Source: an uncultured Acidobacteriota bacterium
GTDB taxonomy: Bacteria; Acidobacteriota; Terriglobia; Terriglobales; Acidobacteriaceae
Direction: 5' to 3'
DNA length: 64,000 nt
NCBI GenBank assembly: GCA_903873705.1
Contig: CAIQPK010000086.1
Span: 62,001-126,000, forward strand
Positions within the stretch are counted from its first letter, which is position 1, and the number at the start of each line of letters is the position of its first letter. Below the pieces are notes generated by a model, which was not told where the DNA came from, did no database searches, and saw only the letters and a program-made list of their open reading frames with translations. Positions 34,809 to 43,870 of the stretch are shown here, one piece after another. The position numbers were made by a program, and so were the translations under genes.

Positions 34809-35455
34809 TCGTTGCTGCACTCTTCACGCTCTTGCTTACGGCGTCTCCCCTTCCCGCTGCTTCCGACGCCACCCCCGGCATGACCTATCACTTTGAGCGC
34901 CCCGGTTCACCTCAGCCGGAGTTCACCATCGTCATCGGCGAGGATGGCACGGGCAGCTACCAGGAAGGCAAGCCTGACGCCGAAGGCGCCAAGCGGCCGG
35001 TATCGATTACCGCTTCGGCGCAAACCGTGGCGAAAATCCTGGCAGCGAAGGCGACCGTGCAGTCAGGCCAATGCGAAAGCCATCTGAAGAACATCGCCAA
35101 CACCGGCAAAAAGCACTTGACCTTCACCCACGATGGCCAGACGGCAGCGTGCGACTTCAATTACTCCGATGACGAAAAGCTGAACAGCGCCGTAGACGCT
35201 CTGCAGGCCATCGCGCGTACCATCCAGACCGGCGACAAACTGGCGCACGATCACCGCTTCGATCACCTGGGCCTCGATGCCGACCTGGACGGACTGCTTG
35301 AAGCCGCAAAAAGCGGCTATGCGATCGAGTTCCAGAACATTGCCAGGGCGCTGCAATCCATCGTCAACGACGACGAGATGATGTCGCCCTCGCGCCGCAA
35401 AGCCAAACAGCTACTCGATCTCGCCAGCCTTCAGTCGCCGGCCAGCGCGCGATAA
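34805..35455 (+). CDS. Secreted protein of unknown function, coupled to ruvC
   Basis: 216 residues with a signal peptide (MIVAALFTLLLTASPLPAAS). The mature part has a beta-rich first half (MTYHFERPGSPQPEFTIVIGEDGTGSYQEG; TFTHDGQTAACDFNYSDD) and a helical second half (VDALQAIARTIQTGDKLAHDHRFDHLGLDADLDGLLEAAKSG). I recognise no named family. It shares ATGA with the ruvC stop, so the two are translationally coupled although their functions look unrelated. Its last 25 bp overlap the convergent rsmA gene. Confidence 0.75.
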   Translation: MIVAALFTLLLTASPLPAASDATPGMTYHFERPGSPQPEFTIVIGEDGTGSYQEGKPDAEGAKRPVSITASAQTVAKILAAKATVQSGQCESHLKNIANTGKKHLTFTHDGQTAACDFNYSDDEKLNSAVDALQAIARTIQTGDKLAHDHRFDHLGLDADLDGLLEAAKSGYAIEFQNIARALQSIVNDDEMMSPSRRKAKQLLDLASLQSPASAR

Positions 35456-36225
35456 AGCTCGGCCATCGCTTCCAGCGGTACCGCTTCTGACCGCGCCTGC
35501 GCCGGAATCGTCGCTGGCCATGCGGCAGTCAGTTGCGCGGCGTTGTAGCCCGCGGCACGCAGATTGTTCGCGAGCGTTTTGCGCTTCTGCATGAACGTCG
35601 AGCGCAGAAAAGCGTTGAAGCCCTCCGGCTCAACCTGCAGCTCCGCAAAGCGCGGAGCGAAGTCCATTCTCAGCACGGTGGAGTACACGTCCGGCGGCGG
35701 CGAGAACGCGCCCGGCGGCAGCGTGAACAGGTTGGCCACGTGCGCGTGCATCTGCGTAAACGCCGATAGCGCGCCGTAATCGCTCGTGCCGGGAGCGGCG
35801 GCGATCCGGTCAGCCACCTCGCGCTGCATCATGACGACCGCCCGCGCCAGCACGCCGTTGCGGGCCGCTGAGAAGAGGTGTAGCAGAATGTCCGACGTGA
35901 TGTAGTAGGGCAAATTGCCGAACACATCCATCGTCTCGTCACCCACGCGCAACGCACCCAGGTCGGTCGCAAGAATGTCCGCCGTGTGAATCGTCACATG
36001 CGCGTCGTTGCGAAACTTGAAACTCAGCTCGCGTGCCAGAGCGGCATCGAACTCGATGCAGTGCAGCCGGGCGCAACGCGGCGCCAGCAGGCCGGTGATC
36101 GCGCCGTGTCCCGGCCCGATTTCGACGACGGTGCGCGCAGTGGTGTCGCCCAGCGACTCCGCGATGCGCTGACAAGCATTCTGGTCGACGAGAAAATTTT
36201 GCCCAAGCTTGGGTTTCTTAGCCAC
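35431..36225 (-). CDS. rsmA: 16S rRNA dimethyladenosine transferase
   Basis: Dimethylates two adjacent adenosines near the 3' end of 16S rRNA (KsgA). Motifs: LGQNFLVDQNACQRI, VVEIGPGHGAITGLL, and the catalytic NLPYYITSDILLHL; the C-terminal QKRKTLANNLRAAGY is typical. The start is uncertain: I use a GTG giving V-AKKPKLGQNFL, which fits the family; in-frame ATGs at 36285-36288 would add a poorly conserved, arginine-rich segment and lie against repeat copy B. Confidence 0.92.
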   Translation of the reverse strand: MAKKPKLGQNFLVDQNACQRIAESLGDTTARTVVEIGPGHGAITGLLAPRCARLHCIEFDAALARELSFKFRNDAHVTIHTADILATDLGALRVGDETMDVFGNLPYYITSDILLHLFSAARNGVLARAVVMMQREVADRIAAAPGTSDYGALSAFTQMHAHVANLFTLPPGAFSPPPDVYSTVLRMDFAPRFAELQVEPEGFNAFLRSTFMQKRKTLANNLRAAGYNAAQLTAAWPATIPAQARSEAVPLEAMAELYRALAGD

Positions 36226-36288
36226 GTCCCATGCTCGCACATGGCGACGATCGAGGCGGCGCTTCGTGTCCCAACTTTCGATCATCAT

Positions 36289-36323
36289 GGGTGCCCCATG
36301 TCCCTCGTATTTGGGGACATGGG
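36289..36323 (+). repeat. Dispersed palindromic repeat, copy B
   Basis: GGGTGCCCCATGTCCC then a 9-nt loop and GGGACATGGG (36314-36323). The 10-bp arms 36295-36304 and 36314-36323 are perfectly complementary. It sits between the APC permease stop and rsmA, both on the minus strand. Confidence 0.85.
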
Positions 36324-36338
36324 ATGGCGGCAAGTCGA

Positions 36339-37703
36339 TCAGCGGGCCACGGTCCTCGATCGGAGAGCATAGTGCACCGGAACTCCTGCCAAGATAACCA
36401 GTGTCCCCATCAGCGAATTACGCGGTTGGTCCATAAAGCTGAACACCAGCAAGACCAGCGCCGCCGCAATAAACAGCGCGGGCACTACCGGGTAGCCACT
36501 GACACGATAAGGCCGCTCCGCATCCGGTTCGCGATAGCGAAAGACGAACACGGTCGCCGCCGTGAGCGCATAAAACAGCCACTCCGAAAAAATCGCCAGC
36601 GAGAACAGCGCCTGGAAGCGCCCGATCGCCAGCAGCAGCAGGGAACTCAACACCGCCTGCAGTATCAGGCTCGATGACGGCGTGTGGAAGCGCGGATGGA
36701 TGCGCGCAAGTCCCCTGGGAAACAGCCGGTCCTGCGCCGCCGCGAAGGGCACACGCGCACCGGAAAGCGAGCTGCCCACAAACGTAGCGCCGATGCTGAT
36801 CGCCATGCCCACCGACACCAGTGCTGCTCCAAAGTGCCCCGCCACCAGTTGCAGCGCGTCGGCTGCTGGCCGGTCCGCCACGGCGATGACCGCTGCCGGC
36901 ATCACGTACTGAATCGCCGCGTTGGTGAGCATGTACAGCGCGCCCACAATCGCCACGCCGCCAATCAGCGCCAGCGGCATCGACCGCTGAGGGTCTTTCA
37001 CCTCGCCCGCCATCTGCGACACATCCGACCAGCCGTCATACGCCCACAGCGCCGCCGTCAACGCGACCATGAAGCCCGCAAACCCTCCACGTGCGCCGCT
37101 GAAGGTCGTCGCGAAGTTGTGCCAGGCGCCGTGTTCCATGCTGGTAAAGCAGAAGCCCGCGATGACCAGTATCATCAGCACCTTCAGCCACGTCAGCGCC
37201 GTCTGCACGTTGGCTGAGTCGCGCGTGCTGACGATGTTCATGCCCGTGATCAGCCACGTCGCGGCAATCGCAAACACCTGGCTCCAGTAAAGGTGCGCGA
37301 ATGCCGGCTGAGCAAGGAAGCCGAAGACGGCAAACGTTCCCAGCACGCGCATCAGGCCGGCAGCGATGGTGGCGATCGACGCAGGCTTGGCGATCAGCAC
37401 CCACGTCCACGTGTAGAGGAAGGCCACCAGGTCGCCGTAGGCCTCACGCAGAAACGCATACTCGCCGCCCACGCGCGGCTTCATCGCAGCCACCTCGGCG
37501 TAGCTCATTGCGCCAAACAGCGAGAGCAGGCCGCCGGTAATCCACACCGCATACACGGTGGACGAACTGCCCGCCGCCGCCATCATCTCGCGCGGAACAA
37601 GAAATATTCCGGAGCCGATGATGATTCCCACTACCATCGCCGTGGCATGCGTCGCGTTCAGCACACGGGGCAAGGCATCGGGCGTGGCCGTCTCGTTGGG
37701 CAT
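36339..37703 (-). CDS. APC-family amino acid permease
   Basis: Inner-membrane amino acid/polyamine transporter with about 12 helices. The first helix carries the unwound substrate motif VGIIIGSGIFLVP; further family segments are EYAFLREAYGDLVAFLYTW and ALWAYDGWSDVSQMAGEVKDPQRSMP, typical of the LAT branch of APC proteins. 454 residues from the start MPNETATP; an ATG 13 codons upstream is less likely. A TAACCT hexamer lies 9 nt before the ATG. Substrate cannot be predicted. Confidence 0.9.
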   Translation of the reverse strand: MPNETATPDALPRVLNATHATAMVVGIIIGSGIFLVPREMMAAAGSSSTVYAVWITGGLLSLFGAMSYAEVAAMKPRVGGEYAFLREAYGDLVAFLYTWTWVLIAKPASIATIAAGLMRVLGTFAVFGFLAQPAFAHLYWSQVFAIAATWLITGMNIVSTRDSANVQTALTWLKVLMILVIAGFCFTSMEHGAWHNFATTFSGARGGFAGFMVALTAALWAYDGWSDVSQMAGEVKDPQRSMPLALIGGVAIVGALYMLTNAAIQYVMPAAVIAVADRPAADALQLVAGHFGAALVSVGMAISIGATFVGSSLSGARVPFAAAQDRLFPRGLARIHPRFHTPSSSLILQAVLSSLLLLAIGRFQALFSLAIFSEWLFYALTAATVFVFRYREPDAERPYRVSGYPVVPALFIAAALVLLVFSFMDQPRNSLMGTLVILAGVPVHYALRSRTVAR

Positions 37704-37751
37704 CGATGGCTGGAGGTTAGCACGAAGTCGTGGCCTGAACATCGGCCGCGA

Positions 37752-39344
37752 TCAGATGTAGTGCTTCTCCCAGGTGATGGGATGGTCCGCCTTGCGGTCG
37801 CGAAGCAGATAGATATTCTTCTGCTCCTCGGGCATGGCGTAGCGCACATTCAGTGTGCCAACGATCTGCACGCTGCCGTAGTATTCGCGGAGATCGGCCT
37901 CGCTGGCGTCGGTCACGTCGATCACAACGCGCCCGGTGCAGCCGTGCGTTCCCCACATCCAGTAGTTGTTCTGGTGGCTCAGTGCTGGTGGCAATCGCGG
38001 CTCCGCGTGATGCGCCAAAAAGTCGATAGCACCGGCCTCGCCATAGTTGTCGCCCGCGATGCACACTTCGGCCTGGTCCGCGGGAGAAAGCGACCGGAAA
38101 GTCGCAATCACCTGGTCGCTCATCTCCTGCCACGCAAAGCGGTCCGCAAAAAACTGGGGCAGCTCGCTGGTCGCTTCGGTTTCATCCGCAGGGCGATAAA
38201 GGTGCATCGCCCGCGTGTACTTCAGCCAGGCCACGGGCCGCAGCACCGGCGACGCCATCGGCAGCACCAGCGCTCCGGTTAGCAGCAGCACCGTCTGAAA
38301 AACCGGAAACCCATACGCGGAGCCACGCTGTACCGCGCCGCTGTTGCGATACCGGCCCTCCCAGGCCATCGCCCCCGCGGCCATCATGGCCGGATAGATC
38401 CCCGCCAGGTAGTAATCCTTCGCGTGCAGCGCGCACATGATCGCAAAAAAGATGAGGTAGGTGAAACCCAGCCAGCGCAGCCCCTTGATCGACCGTCCTC
38501 GCAGTAGCGCCACAACCCCCGTCATCCAAACCAGCGCATTGATCGGCTGCTCCAGGATCCATTGCGCGAGCAGAAACTTCCAGGGCGGCAGCTCCGTATT
38601 CTTGTGGTTGATCCGTCCATTGTGCAGGAACTCCAGCGTGGGCCAATGGTTGCTGATCTGCCAGATCACGTTCGGCAATGCGATCAAAATCAGCAGCGCA
38701 ATGCCCATCGCCGCGTAGCGCCTGAAAAGCATTTTCCGTTGCGGCCTTAGCAGCAATCCCAGCCCAACCGCAACCAGAAAAAAAGTCATCGAAGGTTTGT
38801 TCAGCAACCCGAGTCCGGCAGAAATCCCAAACGTAATCCAGCCGGCACGCTCGGAGCACAAGCCCCTCTGCAGCATCACCAGGGCAATCAGGCACGCCGT
38901 CCAGAACATCGCCTCAAACGAGTTCATCGACAGAAATTCGCCCATGGCAATGTTGATCGGCACCACCAGTACCGCCGTCATGGCGAGCGATTGCGCCGGC
39001 CGCCGTCCGCCCATGGCCCATACCGCGATCCCGGTCAAAAAGGTAGCCGCGCACTCGCCAAGGATCGAAAACATCCGGATCCCCAGCATTGATCGGCCAA
39101 AGATCATCGTCGCCAGTCGCGCCTGCACGGCGACAATGGGGCCGTGATCTACATATCCCCAGGCCAGATGCCGCCCACAGGCAATGTAGTAAAACTCGTC
39201 GCGAAAATAGCCCCAGCCCAGGTGTCGGCTCCAAAGCTGGGTGCACAGATGGAGCAGAAAGGTGAGCCCCGCGAACACCGTCGCCAGGCGTATCGCAGCG
39301 CGCATTGAAGGATCAGGTGGGCGAACTATCGTTGAGCTCGTCAT
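37752..39344 (-). CDS. Glycosyltransferase family 39 (PMT/ArnT-like) membrane protein
   Basis: Multi-pass transferase using a polyprenyl-phosphate sugar donor on the outer face of the inner membrane. The first periplasmic loop has the acidic pair in GWGYFRDEFYYIACGRHLAWGYVDHGPIVA. About ten hydrophobic helices follow, then a soluble C-terminal part (FADRFAWQEMSDQVIATFRSLSPADQAEVCIAGDNYGEAGAIDFL). 530 residues from the chosen ATG; the frame is open further upstream but that part is proline-rich shadow sequence. TAGTCT lies 8 nt before the ATG. Acceptor unknown. Confidence 0.85.
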   Translation of the reverse strand: MTSSTIVRPPDPSMRAAIRLATVFAGLTFLLHLCTQLWSRHLGWGYFRDEFYYIACGRHLAWGYVDHGPIVAVQARLATMIFGRSMLGIRMFSILGECAATFLTGIAVWAMGGRRPAQSLAMTAVLVVPINIAMGEFLSMNSFEAMFWTACLIALVMLQRGLCSERAGWITFGISAGLGLLNKPSMTFFLVAVGLGLLLRPQRKMLFRRYAAMGIALLILIALPNVIWQISNHWPTLEFLHNGRINHKNTELPPWKFLLAQWILEQPINALVWMTGVVALLRGRSIKGLRWLGFTYLIFFAIMCALHAKDYYLAGIYPAMMAAGAMAWEGRYRNSGAVQRGSAYGFPVFQTVLLLTGALVLPMASPVLRPVAWLKYTRAMHLYRPADETEATSELPQFFADRFAWQEMSDQVIATFRSLSPADQAEVCIAGDNYGEAGAIDFLAHHAEPRLPPALSHQNNYWMWGTHGCTGRVVIDVTDASEADLREYYGSVQIVGTLNVRYAMPEEQKNIYLLRDRKADHPITWEKHYI

Positions 39345-39447
39345 ACGCCAACAGACTACGCCAGTCGTATTCGGAAAGTTCCATTCCATCGTTTCCACCG
39401 CTCCGCGCATCGTAGTATTCGACCTGTCACGTAACGAGGAGAGTGCG

Positions 39448-40326
39448 ATGGATTGGCAACCCGGCAACATGAGCAGCGACATTGAAGACCGCCGCGACAG
39501 CTCCGGCGGTGGCGGCGGTTTCAACTTTGGCGGCGGAGGCGGTATCGGCATCGTCGGATTCCTGATCCTGCTCGTCATCAGCGTCGTCACCGGTCACAAC
39601 TTCATCGGTGGCATGTTCAGCGGTGGCAGCAGCCCGCAGCCCACCCAGCAGATCCAAACCGGCCCAGCCCAGCCACACCCTGCCGGCGAAGACCGTGACG
39701 CTCACCTCATCTCCTTCGTCCTCGACGACGTGCAGAAGCAATGGACCTCCACCTTCGACGCGGACGGCAAGCAGTATCGCCACGCCAAGCTGGTCCTCTT
39801 CCGCGACGCCACCTACTCCGGCTGCGGCACCGCCCAGGCGGCCACCGGTCCGTTCTACTGCCCGCAGGATGAAAAGGTCTACATCGACCTCGGCTTCTGG
39901 GACGAGCTCAGAAAATTCGGCGGCAGCACGGCCGATTTCGCCCAGGCCTACGTCATCGCCCACGAACTCGGCCACCACGTGCAGAAGCTGCTCGGCACGG
40001 AAGCGAAGGTGCAACGGCTGACCCAGCAGGAGCCCGGTGAGCGCAATCACCTCTCCGTCGACACCGAGCTACAGGCCGACTGCTACGCCGGGGTGTGGGC
40101 GCACTCTGCGCAGACCCGCGGCATCATTCATGCCGACGACGTGCAGAACGCGCTGAGCGCTGCTGCGGCGGTCGGCGACGACCACCTGCAGAAAATGAGC
40201 GGTCGCGCCGTCAGCCCCGAAAGCTGGACCCACGGCTCCGCCGCGCAACGCACGTCCTGGTTCAAGCGAGGCCTCGACTCCGGCGACATGGGCCAGTGCG
40301 ATACCTTCGGCGGATCCGTCCAGTAG
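39448..40326 (+). CDS. YpfJ-family putative neutral zinc metallopeptidase
   Basis: 292 residues. A glycine-rich N-terminus (GGGGGFNFGGGGG) precedes one membrane helix (GIVGFLILLVISVVTG), then a metallopeptidase-like domain with YVIAHELGHHVQKLLG as the zinc motif and ELQADCYAGVWAH as the third-ligand region. The start follows CGAGGAGAG. Family members are widespread but their substrates are unknown. Position: plus strand, divergent from the GT39 gene. Confidence 0.92.
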   Translation: MDWQPGNMSSDIEDRRDSSGGGGGFNFGGGGGIGIVGFLILLVISVVTGHNFIGGMFSGGSSPQPTQQIQTGPAQPHPAGEDRDAHLISFVLDDVQKQWTSTFDADGKQYRHAKLVLFRDATYSGCGTAQAATGPFYCPQDEKVYIDLGFWDELRKFGGSTADFAQAYVIAHELGHHVQKLLGTEAKVQRLTQQEPGERNHLSVDTELQADCYAGVWAHSAQTRGIIHADDVQNALSAAAAVGDDHLQKMSGRAVSPESWTHGSAAQRTSWFKRGLDSGDMGQCDTFGGSVQ

Positions 40327-40331
40327 GAGCG

Positions 40332-40631
40332 TTACGCCGGCGGCTTGCGCTGCCACGGTGCATGCAGCGTATACGTCGGCACGTCCGTTGCGTTGTCCTT
40401 GGTCGCGGCCAGCAACTTACGGCGCTTCAACCACGCCACGCCCGATTGCGCCGCGCTCCGCGATAGACCCGTGCTCTCTGCGAGCTCCCGGAACGAAATC
40501 CGCAGCGGCGCCGAACGCCGCTTCTGCTCCCCGCTCAACCACACGTACACCAGATACGCCGCCGGCCGGTGGTCGTGCCCCACCAGGTCGCGCATCAGGG
40601 TGTCCAGAATGTAGTCGTCGATCTGAGGCAT
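40332..40631 (-). CDS. Small helix-turn-helix regulator
   Basis: 99 residues. The central ISFRELAESTGLSRSAAQSGVAWLKRRKLLAA is a clear winged-helix/HTH of the GntR/MarR-like kind, preceded by a helical segment (IDDYILDTLMRDLVGHDHRPAAYLVYVWL). No ligand domain. A perfect 10-bp inverted repeat begins at its first codon and extends upstream (40631-40657), a good candidate for autoregulation. Small proteins of this type recur in Acidobacteriota; targets are unknown. The divergent VOC gene may share the operator. Confidence 0.78.
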   Translation of the reverse strand: MPQIDDYILDTLMRDLVGHDHRPAAYLVYVWLSGEQKRRSAPLRISFRELAESTGLSRSAAQSGVAWLKRRKLLAATKDNATDVPTYTLHAPWQRKPPA

Positions 40632-40657
40632 CGCTATACCTGTGAAAGGTATAGCGA
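40631..40657 (-). promoter_or_regulatory. Perfect inverted repeat at the HTH gene start; candidate operator
   Basis: TCGCTATACC (40631-40640) and GGTATAGCGA (40648-40657) with a 7-nt spacer. It overlaps the start codon of the HTH gene and lies 62 bp before the divergent VOC gene. TATACC/TATAGC inside the arms resemble -10 elements, so binding would block transcription. Confidence 0.6.
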
Positions 40658-40718
40658 TCAATGGGCAATTGCAACCCAGCCCGATGCTGCCTATGCTCTT
40701 TTTCAGAGGCGCAGGCAC

Positions 40719-41084
40719 ATGATCAAAGGCATCAAGTTCGTCAGTATTCCCGTCAGCAATCAGGACGAGTCACTCAAGTTTTTCACCGAAAAGCTCGGAT
40801 TCAAGGTCGCCACCGACCAGCCCTTCAACGGCAAGCAACGCTGGATCGAGCTGCTGATTCCGGGCGCCGAAACCGGCCTCGTCCTCTTCACCCCTGACGG
40901 TCACGAAGATCGCATCGGCGGCTTTCAGCCGATCTCGTTCCAGTGCGACGACGCCATGGCCACCGGCGCCGCGCTCAAGGCAAAAGGCGTCGCGTTCGCG
41001 CAGGACCCGAAGAAAGAACATTGGGGAACGTCAGCCATCTTCAAAGATCCCGACGGCAATCAGTTCGTGCTCAGCAGCCGCTAA
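40719..41084 (+). CDS. VOC (glyoxalase/bleomycin-resistance fold) protein
   Basis: 121-residue vicinal-oxygen-chelate protein with two beta-alpha-beta-beta-beta units: IKFVSIPVSNQDESLKFFTEKLGFKV and, near the end, SAIFKDPDGNQFVLSS. Members are metal-dependent isomerases, dioxygenases or drug-binding proteins; the substrate here is unknown. Start MIKGIKF is set by the fold and by GAGG upstream; longer in-frame starts run through the divergent regulator's promoter region. The adjacent HTH gene could regulate it. Confidence 0.85.
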   Translation: MIKGIKFVSIPVSNQDESLKFFTEKLGFKVATDQPFNGKQRWIELLIPGAETGLVLFTPDGHEDRIGGFQPISFQCDDAMATGAALKAKGVAFAQDPKKEHWGTSAIFKDPDGNQFVLSSR

Positions 41085-41089
41085 GGACA

Positions 41090-43198
41090 CTACTGGAGAA
41101 TGGGCAGGCTCGCCACAGCGGGCGTTGCCCCATCGTCCGCAAAGAAGCGTCGGATTTTGTCGGCGGTGGCCTTGTTGGCGACGGCCAGCAGCGAGTCAGG
41201 ATCCTTCTCCGCCGCCTGCTTCAAGGCGCGCACGCTGCCAAAGTGCTCCAGTAGCCGCTGCCGCGTAATGCGGCCCACGCCCGGGATGCTGTCCAGCTCC
41301 GACTCGCGATCACGCATCTGTCGGCGCTTGCGGTGGTACGTGACGGCGAACCGATGGCTCTCGTCACGGATCTTCTGGATCACGTGCAGCACGGGGCTGC
41401 GGCGATCGAGCACCACCGGATCGTCCTCCTGCCCATGCACATAGATAATTTCCTCGCGCTTCGCAATCGACGCCAGCGGCTGGGTCGTCAGCCCAAGTTC
41501 CGTTAGCGCATCAGCGGCCGCATGAAGCTGCCCCAGCCCGCCGTCGATCAGGATCAGCGACGGCAGCGTCGCATCTTTGCCCGCCGGCTTCGCCCCATTC
41601 GCAAACTTCATATAGCGGCGATGAATAATTTCGCGCATCGACGCAAAGTCGTCCACGCCGCTTACCGTCTTCACCTGGAACTTGCGATAGTCGGCCTTCT
41701 TCATCGCGCCTTTTTCCCACACCACCATCGACGCCACCGTCTCCGCGCCCTGGATGTGCGAAATGTCGAAGCACTCGATGCGGTCCGGCGGCTCGGCCAG
41801 CGTCAGCGCGTCCTGAAGCGCTTCCTGCATGTTGCGGATGCTGGGCTGCAGCACGCGGAAGCGCTGATCGTAAGACTGCTTCGCGTTCTGACATACCAGG
41901 TCGACCAGCGACCGCTTGTCCCCCCGTTGCGGCGCAGCAATTTCAATCTTGAAGCCGCAGCGCTCACGCAGCGCCTCCGCCAGCAGCGCACGGTCAGGGA
42001 AATCCACCGGAACGTAGATGTGCTTGGGCACATAAGCCTGGTCAAGATACAGCTGCTTCAGCAGCGCCGAGAAAAAGACGGGCGCCGAAAAATCGTTGCC
42101 ACCCTCATCCAACCCGCCGACGCGCGGCATACCCGCAACCGTACCGGGCTCAAACGTTGAACTCACCGGCGAATGCTCCTCCGAGACCTCCGAATCCGCC
42201 GAAATTTGCGGCGCCGTGTGATCCGGCAGGGGCTCCAGCGTGACATCCGCCGTAACGTCGTCCCCGACAATCCCACACACCACGTCTTCATCGGCAGAGT
42301 CATCAACCATGTAAGGATTCAGCGCAGCATCAAACTCCCACAAATCTTCCCAGAACATATCGCGTCGATCGACGATCTTCCCGCCGCGCATGTGGAACAG
42401 GTTCACCGCCAGCATGTCCTTCTCAAAATGAAATCCGAAAACATCCGCATCTTCGTCCTCCGCGGAAGCAATTCGCTGCCGGTCCTGCGACTGGTGCACC
42501 GTAATCAGCTGATCCCGCAGCCGCGCCGCCAGCTCAAACTGCATATTCTCCGCAGCCGTCTCCATGCGCGCCGTCAGCCGCTGCTCCAGCTCGCTCGACT
42601 TGCCCTCAAGAAATAACTGCACATCCTTGATTGCCTGCCGGTAATCTTCCGTAGAGATCAGCCCCTCAACGCAAGGCCCCAGGCACCGCTTGATGTAGTA
42701 CTGCAAACAAGGCCGCGGATGATACCGGTTCAGGTCCACCTTGCAGCTCGGAATCAGGAAGCTGCGATGGATCACATCCACCAACCGGTGCGCCAGGTTC
42801 CCCGGAAAATACGGCCCATAATAAGCCCCGCCATCCTTGCGCAGCCGGCGCGTCACAAACACCTTCGGGTGCCGCTCCTGCAGGCTCAGCTTGATGTACG
42901 GATAAGTCTTGTCGTCGCGCAGCAGAATGTTGAAGCGGGGCTTCCGCTGCTTGATCAGGTTGTTCTCAAGCGCCAGCGCCTCGCGCTCATTGGCGACGGT
43001 GATGTACTCCAGGTCCACCGCCTCGCGCATCAGCGAGCCCGTCTTGGCGTTCGCCTGCGAGGCCGCCAGAAAATAAGATCGCACCCGCGCCCGCAGATTT
43101 TTAGCCTTGCCGACGTAGATCACCACCCCCTCAGCATTCTTGTAGAGGTAGCACCCCGGCCCGGTGGGCAGCGTTCGAATTTTTGCTAGGAGGTCCAT
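41090..43198 (-). CDS. uvrC: Excinuclease ABC subunit C
   Basis: Makes both incisions in nucleotide-excision repair. Domains: GIY-YIG endonuclease (GPGCYLYKNAEGVVIYVGKAKNLRARVRSYF, about 13-44), UVR motif (about 205-240), RNase H-like C-terminal nuclease (IECFDISHIQGAETVASMVVW; LILIDGGLGQLHAA), and C-terminal helix-hairpin-helix (LDSIPGVGRITRQRLLEHFGSV). At 702 residues it is about 90 longer than E. coli UvrC; an acidic insertion at about 296-363 (DDSADEDVVCGIVGDD...) accounts for most of this. Confidence 0.95.
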   Translation of the reverse strand: MDLLAKIRTLPTGPGCYLYKNAEGVVIYVGKAKNLRARVRSYFLAASQANAKTGSLMREAVDLEYITVANEREALALENNLIKQRKPRFNILLRDDKTYPYIKLSLQERHPKVFVTRRLRKDGGAYYGPYFPGNLAHRLVDVIHRSFLIPSCKVDLNRYHPRPCLQYYIKRCLGPCVEGLISTEDYRQAIKDVQLFLEGKSSELEQRLTARMETAAENMQFELAARLRDQLITVHQSQDRQRIASAEDEDADVFGFHFEKDMLAVNLFHMRGGKIVDRRDMFWEDLWEFDAALNPYMVDDSADEDVVCGIVGDDVTADVTLEPLPDHTAPQISADSEVSEEHSPVSSTFEPGTVAGMPRVGGLDEGGNDFSAPVFFSALLKQLYLDQAYVPKHIYVPVDFPDRALLAEALRERCGFKIEIAAPQRGDKRSLVDLVCQNAKQSYDQRFRVLQPSIRNMQEALQDALTLAEPPDRIECFDISHIQGAETVASMVVWEKGAMKKADYRKFQVKTVSGVDDFASMREIIHRRYMKFANGAKPAGKDATLPSLILIDGGLGQLHAAADALTELGLTTQPLASIAKREEIIYVHGQEDDPVVLDRRSPVLHVIQKIRDESHRFAVTYHRKRRQMRDRESELDSIPGVGRITRQRLLEHFGSVRALKQAAEKDPDSLLAVANKATADKIRRFFADDGATPAVASLPILQ

Positions 43199-43272
43199 GC
43201 GCGGCAGCTAACAGATTAGACGTTCAGCGTCCACGCAGGATGCACAGCAGGGAAGTCTGTCACCAGAGGAGG

Positions 43273-43812
43273 TTAGCTCCTGGTCAGCGTCATCTCAAAA
43301 TTCTTCATCCACGTCTTCCCACCATCGCGCGAAAGCTCCCCGGTCTCGTGCCACTGCCCGGTCGTGTAATCCAGCGTGAACCGCGTCTTACCATACGGCG
43401 CGTCGAATCCCCACTGAAACATCTTCTCGCCAATCACCGGAACCACGTCCAGTCGATTCCCACCCGAGAACGCTGTAAAGTGAATCTCGCCCGACTCCGG
43501 CAAAAAGTACAGCGTAGCGAACGCATCGTGGACATGCCGTTCGGCATTGCCGGCATCGCGACCATCGCCTTCAATCGTGATCAGTGCGCCGCTCAGCTTC
43601 TTCGTCACCACTTCGGTCTGCGTAAACTCAGCCCGCTTGCCGGGTCCGAGCATCATCCACCCGGCACCCTTCCAAGTGCCCACCATAAAGTCGAGCTTTG
43701 AAAGCGCCGACGCCCCATCGACAGCAGGCGAAGTCGGCGCCCGCTCCTGCGCTCCGGCGATCAGCGCGAATCCAAGGATGAAAGACGAGAGAAGTCCGAA
43801 ACGAATGGCCAT
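43273..43812 (-). CDS. Secreted DUF1579-like protein
   Basis: 179 residues: a signal peptide (MAIRFGLLSSFILGFALIAGAQ) and one beta-barrel-like domain beginning LSKLDFMVGTWKGAGWMM, with GALITIEGDG and KTRFTLDYTTGQWHETGELSRDGGKTW. The FMxGTW opening is shared by DUF1579 and nitrobindin-like lipocalin folds, so binding of a small hydrophobic ligand or haem is possible but untested. TACAGT lies 9 nt before the ATG. Confidence 0.75.
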   Translation of the reverse strand: MAIRFGLLSSFILGFALIAGAQERAPTSPAVDGASALSKLDFMVGTWKGAGWMMLGPGKRAEFTQTEVVTKKLSGALITIEGDGRDAGNAERHVHDAFATLYFLPESGEIHFTAFSGGNRLDVVPVIGEKMFQWGFDAPYGKTRFTLDYTTGQWHETGELSRDGGKTWMKNFEMTLTRS

Positions 43813-43870
43813 ATGGCGAGGACTGTAGCACACCCCACGGGCAGGCGCGGCCACGGTTTAGCATGGAGGG

